Positions 25,001-29,111 of a DNA stretch of 35,630 nucleotides are shown in pieces; position 1 is the stretch's first letter, and the number at the start of each line of letters is the position of its first letter. This DNA is from Apostichopus californicus. Lineage: Eukaryota; Echinodermata; Holothuroidea; Aspidochirotida; Stichopodidae. The notes under the pieces are model-generated. The model saw only the letters and a list, made by a program, of their open reading frames with translations, was not told the origin of the DNA and ran no database searches. The stretch is taken from assembly GCA_020650975.1 (NCBI GenBank), contig JAIPMN010000316.1:8948-44577 (forward strand). The letters are read 5' to 3'. The position numbers and the translations under genes were made by a program.

Positions 25001-28000
25001 AGTGGGAACCTCCTTTGTATTCTTGATCAACTTCTCTAAGAGGGGCATATTATTGGTCAGAACAGCCTGGATGGCAGTCTTTGCCTTCCCTAGTCCAGAC
25101 AGTTCAAGGGCGCCTGCTCCATTCCTTAAAGTAAAAGAGATATACATCAACATTAAAATACCATATTTACCACGGATAACACAATCATTGTTGAATATCT
25201 GATGTCAAATATGAGCTGCCAGCCTGCTTTTAACTACTTGTTTTCCGCATCCCGATTTATGCTCTAATTATAACGGAAAGTGTTCATGTAAACCAAATAC
25301 TCAAAGACTTATATTCTAGAATAAGACTAAACTCAAAAGTACTTTCATGTATAGACATGGGTGCAACCACCAATTTGTACTGGGGGGGGGGGCCTAACAA
25401 AATGTCATACTGGAGAGGGGTCTAAGGGGAGTGGTGGCCCTTTCCTTTGAGAAATCTTAGTGAAATGGAGGGTGCTTTGATGCAAAATGGTGCTATAGTT
25501 TTCAAATGTATAAACAATGTTGAAGCATTTTCAACCGTTGACGGTATGCCGCACATTTATGCTGTATATTTTGGACACTAGCATTTTTTGTAATATTCTG
25601 TCTGCAGGAGTGTGGGGGGGGGGGAGGCTGAGCTGGCCCCTTGATCTCACTTGAGGGGATTGCTTAAGCTCCCCAGAAGTATACATGGTTGCACCCTAGT
25701 ACATAGATGTTGTAAAGATAAGTATATGGGCTAGGATTTGGCTTGCCATCTAATGTGCTTCAAACCAGCAGTAAATTATTTTTATAAAATAATATTTTCT
25801 GTTACAATTACAGCAATCACTGTCAAAACTATTTAATTATTCTTGTTTGATGAGTTTGTCTCATCTCTAAGACATTTGCTGTGAATAGTCATAAATACTT
25901 TAGTACAGTGTTCATGAGATTTTGCTTAGTTGAATATTCTTAATCAACGACTAACAGACTTTGTTTCACAGGTTAAAGTTATAAAATATTTGATGTCATC
26001 AATCCAGCTAGGTCAATCATGAGAGAAGTTTTACAAGTTACATGAAGTTTGTTCACCAACGTTTGTTCCAAGGTTCTTTCTGATCAGTGTCATCATGATG
26101 CTTTGTTTGTAATGTTTCATTTTCAGGTCTTCTACTTAATTAATCTGTCTTCATCATGATTGTCTGAAACTCTGAATAAGTATCTGTTTATATAAATGAT
26201 TATTGCTGGCATTACCTCATTGCATTGCTTGTACCCGACAGACTGTAGATAAGAATAGGCTACCTTGTTCATTTGATGGTTTTTCATTACCCTGCTTATA
26301 AATTCTTTGCATATATTTGAGGCAATCTGGTCATATATAACACTCTTCTCCACCATCCAACCAGACTGTACAATGTTGTATATATTCCCCAAATCCTCAT
26401 CATATGAGCACCATCCAAGGGTAAGGCCAGTGGCTGTGTCCTTTGTGTTTGATCACTTGCCAAAGAACATTATCAACCTTAAAGCTTCTATGCATGGTAT
26501 CACACCTCAAAAAAAAGACTTACTTTTCTTCAAACATCAGATCTTTTTTGGCAATCTCAATGGCAAGGTTGGGAGTTAGCTTGTCATTTGGATGGACAGC
26601 TGGTTTCTTCTTTCCATCCTTCTGAGCACCTTTGGCAGTGCTTGTAGCCTTTTTTGAGCCAGTTTGCCCTTCAATAAAAACAAAATAGCATTGTGTTATA
26701 GATACAAAAGCAAAATGATGACATGTCACTTTGTTTAACTAGTAAAAGTGCATGGTAAATTGTATAGTCTTCTGAAGAAGTAACTGTTATGAGCAAAGTC
26801 TCTGTGAATCTACTTACCAGAAAGAACTCGGCGATGCAGATGTTGTGCATTGAAAGATTGACTTACTGACCACAAAGGTAAGCACCATAGAGGAGTTTAA
26901 TACTGCAGAATCTCAATACTACTGATGAGCTTGTACTTTGATGCCCACTGTGTCAGCAGTAAAGGCATTGCCAGGTATTGTGGGTGGAAGTTATTTAAGG
27001 CATGTTTGTTAGCAGACGTTTTCATGCACCAGTTATGAAATTACAAATACTGCACAATCAACTCAATGACAACATTAGCAAGATAAAGCCTTATTACCTT
27101 CCAGTCAATCCCCAACAAACAGAACTCAGACTGGTAGAAGAACTTTCAAACTTACTATGATTTCACAATTGTATTATATATTGTGTGAGAGCCTCATGTC
27201 TCTGAAATGGTTTAGGTTAAACAAAATAGGAACCTTTCGTAAACAATTCCAATGTAGTACAGTGACAAAATTTCAAAAGAATGCCCAAGAGATCTAGCAG
27301 CAGAAGCAAAAAAACAATGTTGCCTTCCAGCATTACAATGTATCAATACATAGTAGTACCTACTGAGATTTAAAAAACAAAGGACATACTATTAACTACT
27401 AAATACTTTATATCTAACCTGAGCATAGACAGAAGAGCATCTACTGTCTAGATGTAGAGAGCAACTTAGAGCAGCTTCTTGAATCAAATTTGATTATGTC
27501 TATTATGTTCATTTCCAAAATCCTACAATAGTCTCTGTCTTTAGCTGCACATGATATTGATACAAGTTCAGGTAGCAAAATTAAAAGTGGGAAATTTGGA
27601 AACAATTTCAAGTTTGTGTTTAACATATTTTTACAGAATATATGAAATGTGTCTGGACAAAAAAATGATATGAAATTACATATCATTATTAAATAAGTCA
27701 TTGATTTTAACATTTATCTGTTGTCTTAGATTAATTTATTGCTATCACATTTTGAGAAGTACTAGGTAGGTTTGGTATGATTGCTGACCAAATGCAAACA
27801 CACTATAAATTACTGACTTTGAACACACCTTTCTTTGTTGGATTTTTCTTTTTTGGTGATGGATTTTTCCTTTTTGGTGATGCATTTTTCACTCCTCCCT
27901 TCTTTTTCGGTGATGCAGTTTTAGCTCCTTTCTTCTTTGGTGATGCTTTTTTTTTGATCTGGGTTTTCTTTCTTGGGACTGGCTTCTTTTTTTCAACTTT

Positions 28001-29109
28001 CTTTGCTGGTGGCTTCTTTTGGACTGTTAAGTAAAGAAATAATGCATCTGTTTATCAGAACAATTAGAATATGAAGAAAGAATATGAGACTGTTTCCATG
28101 TGATCTGAAGTAATGTAATTCTATAATAGGGTAAATTAATGACTAAGGGTGATTTATGCAGATACTCACTGAGGGGAAGTGATGGATGAGGAATTTTCCT
28201 GATTGGTTGAAGACTACTAGACTTTGCATACCAGTACAGTACCTGTAGATCAGTTGTGCAATATATAAAAACCACAGATATATGGGTTCCTGAGGGTGAG
28301 CCCTTTGGTTTTAATCCACCATGGTGTTGAACGTGTTCATTATAGTCATTAGTACCTGTAGATCAGTTGTGCAATATACAAACCACAGATATATGGGTTC
28401 CTCAGGGTGATCCTTTATGGTTCTAATCCCACTGGTGTTCAAACTTTCTCGTTAATGTCATGATTGCCTCATCAGCTACAGTTTGCAGATCAGCTGTGAG
28501 CCACAGAGATATATGTGTTCCTCAGGGTGAGCCTTTACGGTTCTCATCCCATGGTGTTTGGAACTTTTATCTATATGATTGGGTTATTTGAGTAACAATT
28601 CATGAGAGAACTGGAAACCAACCATGTTATTGAAACTTAACAGCAGATGTCTCGTGTGGTTGGGAGGAAGCAATAGAGATTTCCTAAACTATCCAACCAC
28701 TTTGGCATAGGGATTATTGAACTACAGCAGATGTAGTGAAAAAGTCCAAAGAAATATCCCTGGGAGTGGGGCCAATTGTCAGAAAGACATAATTTATAAT
28801 GTATTTCCATTTTCATGAAATTAATCCATATAGCAATCCCTGATGAGTTCTACACTTTACCCTTCTTATAAGCTTCTCATGAATGCAAAAGTTCAGTCTC
28901 CTATCATTGAGTCCTATGTAGAATTATGTATGTTTTACTTCACAACGATAACAGCTATTTTAGCCTTTAAGTATTAACAAACCTTTCTTAGTCTTAGGAG
29001 CAGCCTTCTTAGGGGTTTTAACTGGTGATTTCTTTGCAGCAGTCCCTTTACCAGTTTTTCTCTGCTTTGCTGGGACTGTTGAAACCGCTGACGAGGATTT
29101 ACGCTTCAT
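1670..29109 (-). CDS. Ankyrin-repeat protein, likely PARP/tankyrase-like (PME-5 type), N-terminal 1329 codons, 27 exons, incomplete at the C-terminus
   Basis: Spliced CDS of 27 exons (listed separately as exons 2-28); all introns are GT-AG and the frame is continuous for 3988 nt. Order of parts: a Lys/Ser/Pro-rich basic tail (residues 1 to about 130) with several SPKK-like motifs as in histone H1; a non-ankyrin region (about 140-364); then many ankyrin units with TPLH, GADPN and GANV hallmarks to residue 1329. There is no signal peptide or membrane segment, and the basic tail suggests a nuclear, DNA-associated protein. The architecture fits the large ankyrin-WGR-PARP polymerases known from C. 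elegans PME-5 and, as I recall, many invertebrates. The WGR and catalytic domains would be encoded left of the window, so catalysis is inferred. Alternative: a non-enzymatic nuclear ankyrin scaffold. The gene structure is firm; the family name is moderate. Confidence 0.8.
2466..2808. repeat. CATA microsatellite blocks flanking a short candidate dispersed element
   Basis: Imperfect (CATA)n and (CATCATA) runs occupy about 2466-2526 and 2707-2808. Between them is about 180 bp in which CCGAGGAC occurs three times (near 2544, 2623 and 2654). The arrangement suggests a short element with microsatellite tails. The 145-residue reading frame across it is explained by the repeat. Confidence 0.75.
3147..3305 (-). 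CDS. Exon 27: ankyrin repeat (residues 1238-1290)
   Basis: 53 codons in phase 0; acceptor TCCATTAG, donor CAG|GTCAGA. Encodes AGKLQLALSLIQKKMKNLSG and then NNDNQNMLHVLALSCNN, with MLHVLA in the TPLHLA position. The intron that follows (1788-3146) holds a CATA microsatellite and a candidate short dispersed element. Confidence 0.93.
4020..4064. repeat. Poly(A) run of about 44 bp
   Basis: The A run follows GGAATGATAATAAA, which contains an AATAAA polyadenylation signal directly before it. This is the look of a retroposed 3' end, but I recognise no coding sequence upstream. It lies in the intron between exons 26 and 27. Confidence 0.8.
4190..4457 (-). CDS. Exon 26: ankyrin repeat with long charged insertion (residues 1148-1237)
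   Basis: Starts SIAVPLIQRGASINVQ, finishing the exon 25 unit. An insertion of about 45 residues follows that is rich in Lys, Gln and Trp (SYKKWAAEQKKQKEKTAWIW) and Pro. The helices resume with VSLLYKVVEKGWQGVLYLLM. Acceptor ACCTGCAG, donor CAA|GTGAGT. The intron that follows (3306-4189) contains a 44-bp poly(A) run. Confidence 0.93.
5030..5106 (-). CDS. Exon 25: ankyrin repeat, acceptor next to a tandem array (residues 1123-1147)
   Basis: Encodes YITDLDAADDIGNTPLSLAV and AGGHD. The acceptor is TATCATTCAG, and everything upstream of it for about 330 bp is a 19-bp tandem repeat. Donor ACAG|GTTAGT. The frame closes with exons 24 and 26, and the ankyrin register continues into exon 26. Confidence 0.92.
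5108..5434. repeat. 19-bp tandem array, about 17 copies, abutting a splice acceptor
   Basis: The unit ATGATACAAAACACTTTAT repeats with few changes from just outside exon 25's acceptor to about 5434. On the transcribed strand it reads as repeated TTTTGTATCAT, T-rich enough to act as a polypyrimidine stretch. Confidence 0.96.
6427..6586 (-). CDS. Exon 24: ankyrin repeat (residues 1069-1122)
   Basis: Acceptor TTTTACAG, donor GAA|GTAAGT. Encodes PIEVVTILTTAMKGRGIEMA, then DKHGRTPLHVAAYRGATISF, a canonical TPLHVAAYRG helix. The intron that follows (5107-6426) is largely plain sequence, but its last 330 bp or so are a 19-bp tandem array that reaches the next exon. Confidence 0.95.
6988..7213 (-). 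CDS. Exon 23: two near-canonical ankyrin repeats (residues 994-1068)
   Basis: Encodes CLGLVLNNGVDVNLCDGKKR, TPLHYAVEALTPHSTTDVVE, then FLLEQGANVLAKDEEGRIPL and HYAF. Both units carry the TPLHYA or IPLHYA signature and a GVDVN or GANVL hairpin. Acceptor GATTTCAG, donor AGAA|GTAAGT. The intron that follows (6587-6987) shows nothing recognised. Confidence 0.96.
7601..7707 (-). CDS. Exon 22: ankyrin repeat (residues 958-993)
   Basis: Acceptor GTTGCAG, donor TCAA|GTAAGA. Encodes LFSVVETLLLRGASASSPDN and then VLHHLAALQ, a normal ankyrin unit boundary. The frame closes on both sides. The intron that follows (7214-7600) shows nothing recognisable. Confidence 0.92.
7854..8169. repeat. 16-bp tandem array, about 20 copies
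   Basis: The unit CCACTGAAGAATTAAT repeats with occasional GATATAAT and TAATAAT variants. It is in the intron between exons 21 and 22, ending about 147 bp upstream of the exon 22 acceptor. Confidence 0.96.
8542..8666 (-). CDS. Exon 21: acidic linker inside the ankyrin region (residues 917-957)
   Basis: Acceptor ATTTTAG, donor CCAA|GTAAGC. Encodes ISPRVDVNMSSIPPGDKEDG, then QEENEAAEDGF and TPVILAA. The Glu/Asp-rich stretch is a disordered insertion between a hairpin (VDVNM) and the next helix (TPVILAA). The intron that follows (7708-8541) carries a 16-bp tandem array. Confidence 0.9.
8897..9102 (-). CDS. Exon 20: ankyrin repeat with extended loop (residues 848-916)
   Basis: Acceptor TTGTAG, donor TTG|GTGAGG. 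Encodes RGAVIFHFIYPYCGAPISDT, then NIRNKNGKTPLLQALEYGAV, an ankyrin unit preceded by a non-canonical aromatic stretch. The exon start is fixed by frame: eight bases precede the GCA codon, completing the split codon from exon 19. Confidence 0.9.
9775..9853 (-). CDS. Exon 19: ankyrin hairpin segment (residues 822-847)
   Basis: Acceptor TTTCAG, donor AAAG|GTACTG. Encodes RFIQKGNANINYMIADDHKL, the end of one ankyrin unit (KGNANIN) and its loop. It is short and has no helix of its own; the frame closes on both sides. The intron that follows (9103-9774) shows nothing recognisable. Confidence 0.88.
11077..11199 (-). CDS. Exon 18: ankyrin repeat (residues 781-821)
   Basis: 41 codons in phase 0; acceptor GCATTTAG, donor TCG|GTAGAG. 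Encodes TNQLIDLIDVQDKQGFTPLL followed by RLAEVFCNETSRKCPS. It is a divergent unit with TPLL replacing TPLH. The intron that follows (9854-11076) has no recognised content. Confidence 0.9.
11705..11860 (-). CDS. Exon 17: ankyrin repeat (residues 729-780)
   Basis: 52 codons in phase 0; acceptor TCTCCAG, donor CAG|GTATGA. Encodes GLLQLLMNKGASISLEAGED and then NVLHLMARKVVHGDQ, an ankyrin unit with a lengthened loop. The intron that follows (11200-11704) holds nothing recognised. Confidence 0.93.
12136..12148. repeat. Poly(C) run
   Basis: About 13 consecutive C followed by a CT-rich stretch, in the intron between exons 16 and 17. The intron otherwise shows nothing recognisable. Confidence 0.8.
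12417..12551 (-). CDS. Exon 16: ankyrin repeat (residues 684-728)
   Basis: 45 codons in phase 0, acceptor TCCTTCAG, donor CAG|GTGAAT. A charged start (EREKDKKAKQFETII) leads to ECATILMKHGCDISAKTDSG and ETPVNIVMQQ, a recognisable unit and a half. The intron that follows (11861-12416) includes a C13 run near 12136 and nothing else. Confidence 0.92.
13356..13385 (-). CDS. Exon 15: 30-bp micro-exon (residues 674-683)
   Basis: Ten codons, MHHLASSPVN, between acceptor GCCTACAG and donor AAT|GTAAGT. It supplies the helix start that follows exon 14's GWNA, giving GWNAMHHLA, a normal ankyrin x-LH-x-LA register. It is too short for ORF callers, but its fit in frame and in repeat register supports it. 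Confidence 0.82.
13852..14076 (-). CDS. Exon 14: ankyrin repeats (residues 599-673)
   Basis: 75 codons in phase 0. Encodes VPPLCIAFLKGHSDCADVLI, then a GVGVDFRDAEGWT hairpin, then an acidic helix pair (EETLKQLKFLVEQKKADV). It ends inside a hairpin, DGDGWNA, which is continued by the micro-exon 15. Acceptor TTTGTCAG, donor GCT|GTGAGT. The intron that follows shows nothing recognisable. Confidence 0.93.
14924..15132 (-). CDS. Exon 13: two near-canonical ankyrin repeats (residues 529-598)
   Basis: The best ankyrin match in the window: RTPLTHAVMNGHYIIASYLL, RKGADPNSKDTSGNTPTHYA, then HCVKLLIKAGADPNIMND. Both units show the T-P-x-H tetrapeptide, the central Leu pair and the GADPN hairpin. Acceptor TTTGTTAG, donor AAG|GTAAGG. 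The intron that follows (14077-14923) contains nothing I recognise. Confidence 0.96.
16555..16810. repeat. Degenerate repeat of about 110 bp with TGACCTTTGACCT (DR1) cores
   Basis: Two diverged copies share TTGACCTCYACCAATTTCAA, then a 'TTGCACT' block, then 'GAGTTATCATGTT' or 'GAGTAATCGTGTT', and a third partial copy ends with CTTTTGACCTT. I recall similar units in marine invertebrate genomes. It lies in the intron between exons 12 and 13. Confidence 0.65.
16674..16686 (-). promoter_or_regulatory. Perfect DR1 nuclear-receptor-type motif
   Basis: The minus strand reads AGGTCAAAGGTCA, two AGGTCA half sites spaced by one base, the consensus bound by RXR, HNF4 and COUP-TF family receptors. A one-mismatch copy is at 16568-16580. 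Both sit inside a repeat, so function is uncertain. Confidence 0.35.
16893..17049 (-). CDS. Exon 12: ankyrin units (residues 477-528)
   Basis: Acceptor TATCACAG, donor AAAG|GTATTA. Encodes EACKLLISNGANIEAITSAA and then NKLSPIMMASRSGHFKVVK, with SPIMMAS replacing the usual TPLHLA. The intron that follows (15133-16892) holds a degenerate repeat near 16550-16810 carrying DR1-like motifs. Confidence 0.93.
18231..18325 (-). CDS. Exon 11: ankyrin unit (residues 445-476)
   Basis: Acceptor TGCCTATAG, donor GCT|GTACGT. Encodes IPLPGVMKEVRFVDSVMGSK followed by TALHFAASNGQA; the helix pair is completed by EACKLLISNGANIEA from exon 12, so one ankyrin unit is split by the intron. The intron that follows (17050-18230) has a C-rich run near 17906-17940 and nothing else recognised. 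Confidence 0.9.
18578..18685 (-). CDS. Exon 10: ankyrin unit (residues 409-444)
   Basis: Encodes GVFPNQATTMGLTPLMIASQ and then LGRIQNMIFLLKPRKSS, a standard ankyrin unit. Two overlapping acceptors exist (TATAG|AG|GAG); only the inner one, giving exon start 18685, keeps the frame with exon 9. Donor TCAA|GTAAGG. Confidence 0.88.
19209..20029. repeat. 48-bp tandem array, about 17 copies, next to a splice donor
   Basis: The unit begins TTTATATAAATATGTAATCA and continues TCTCCTTGACACCAGTGCTT; the spacing is 48 bp with a few short deletions (e.g. near 19555 and 19745). Because 48 is divisible by 3, the plus strand shows a false 16-residue repeat (YKYVIISLTPVLQETL). The array ends about 7 bp from exon 9's donor. 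Confidence 0.96.
20036..20168 (-). CDS. Exon 9: first clear ankyrin units (residues 365-408)
   Basis: Acceptor TTGTCTAG, donor GAAG|GTAGTG. It starts ITPLHLSAINPNPNMMLSLL and continues to DKNGYGLIHYAAACEG, which is one ankyrin helix pair plus the beta-hairpin and start of the next unit. The intron after it begins, within about 10 bp, with a 48-bp tandem array (19209-20029). Confidence 0.93.
20451..20795. repeat. AGT/ACT palindromic microsatellite (27-bp higher-order unit)
   Basis: Blocks of TAGTAG alternate with blocks of CTACTA, in places as a 27-bp unit ending TATACTAATAC. The two block types are reverse complements, so the region can fold back on itself. It lacks stops in several frames on both strands, giving false Leu/Ser/Ile-rich or Tyr/Leu/Val-rich frames. 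It lies in the intron between exons 8 and 9. Confidence 0.95.
21536..21570. repeat. 12-bp perfect inverted repeat
   Basis: AAACTGTATGCA (21536-21547) and TGCATACAGTTT (21559-21570) pair perfectly around an 11-base loop, in the intron between exons 8 and 9. Confidence 0.8.
21667..21786 (-). CDS. Exon 8: end of the middle region (residues 325-364)
   Basis: Exactly 40 codons in phase 0; acceptor TTTTGCAG, donor GAG|GTGAGA. It encodes YDLLNRIWQFARSGSYK and then TGALVKLAVESDGFGFN, leading into the first clear ankyrin unit in exon 9. The intron that follows (20169-21666) carries a 12-bp inverted repeat and a palindromic AGT/ACT array. Confidence 0.9.
22662..22787 (-). CDS. Exon 7: middle region (residues 283-324)
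   Basis: Exactly 42 codons in phase 0, with acceptor TATATAAG and donor AAG|GTTTGA. It encodes DFRSYYVTPHIGTYCAMAA followed by a helical QIVDNITALQPFL stretch. No known catalytic motif is seen. The intron that follows (21787-22661) is AT-rich with no recognised element. Confidence 0.9.
23235..23319 (-). CDS. Exon 6: conserved-looking motif of the middle region (residues 254-282)
   Basis: Acceptor TATTACAG, donor AAG|GTTTGT. It encodes YNYRSLGHAVRAINVARGG and then REGNDAFMK. The Gly/Arg-rich core looks like a family signature rather than an ankyrin loop, and I associate it tentatively with PME-5-type PARPs. The frame closes with both neighbours. The intron that follows (22788-23234) holds nothing I recognise. 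Confidence 0.9.
24831..25124 (-). CDS. Exon 5: middle region, helix-rich (residues 156-254)
   Basis: The largest exon in the window. Acceptor ACTTTAAG, donor GGCAG|GTCAGA. The encoded stretch includes LSGLGKAKTAIQAVL, LLEKLIKNTKEV and VAVRLLLKELEDI. These have the Leu/Ala spacing of paired helices and resemble degenerate ankyrin units lacking the TPLH signature. The intron that follows (23320-24830) shows no gene or clear repeat. Confidence 0.9.
25359..25696. mobile_element. Candidate MITE, 338 bp, with GGGTGCAACCA inverted ends
   Basis: The left end is GGGTGCAACCAC and the right end is TGGTTGCACCC, an 11-bp perfect terminal inverted repeat. Inside are two G runs (near 25381 and 25615) and no coding capacity. 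I could not fix a target-site duplication. A single similar end, AGGGTGCAACCAC, occurs near 33573. It lies in the intron between exons 4 and 5. Confidence 0.6.
26524..26668 (-). CDS. Exon 4: end of basic tail and start of the middle region (residues 108-155)
   Basis: Acceptor TTATTGAAG, donor AAAA|GTAAGT. It begins GQTGSKKATSTAKG, still basic, then moves to more ordinary sequence (HPNDKLTPNLAIEIAKKD), marking the change from flexible tail to a folded region. The intron that follows (25125-26523) contains a 338-bp candidate MITE at 25359-25696. Confidence 0.9.
27829..28023 (-). CDS. Exon 3: lysine-rich tail with repeated SPKK motifs (residues 43-107)
   Basis: The acceptor CTTAACAG and donor AAAG|GTGTG keep the frame. 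The 65 residues are mostly Lys, Pro, Ala, Ser and Asn. Four near-repeats of the type (A/P)SPK(K/R)K are spaced about 8-13 residues apart, a pattern known to bind the AT-rich minor groove and to be phosphorylated by CDKs. The plus strand is open across this exon only because of the A/T-biased codons. The intron that follows (26669-27828) shows nothing recognisable. Confidence 0.88.
28236..28560. repeat. Degenerate threefold repeat, period about 113-126 bp
   Basis: GTAGATCAGTTGTGCAATAT recurs at 28245 and 28358, and a diverged copy (GCAGATCAGCTGTG) is at 28484. Each is followed by CCACAGATATATGGGTTCCT or close to it, then 'AGGGTGA' and 'GGTTYTAATCCCA'. It is in the intron between exons 2 and 3. 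Confidence 0.85.
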
Positions 29110-29111
29110 TT
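28983..29111 (-). CDS. Exon 2: start codon and first part of H1-like basic tail (residues 1-42)
   Basis: The acceptor TTCTTCTCAG is followed by AA and then the ATG at 29109-29107, giving an A at -3. It encodes MKRKSSSAVSTV followed by a run rich in Lys, Pro and Thr, with SPVK and TPKK motifs like those of histone H1 tails. The donor is AAG|GTTTGT. This is the first ATG of the spliced transcript if the 32496 exon is used. The intron that follows (28024-28982) holds a degenerate repeat of about 113 bp. Confidence 0.88.

Noticed and set aside
24747..25202. 151-residue plus-strand frame
   Set aside because: It is the complement of exon 5; the minus-strand reading is supported by splice sites and frame continuity.
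27777..28034. Phe/Gly-rich plus-strand frame
   Set aside because: It is the complement of the lysine-rich exon 3, where AAG/AAA codons read as CTT/TTT.
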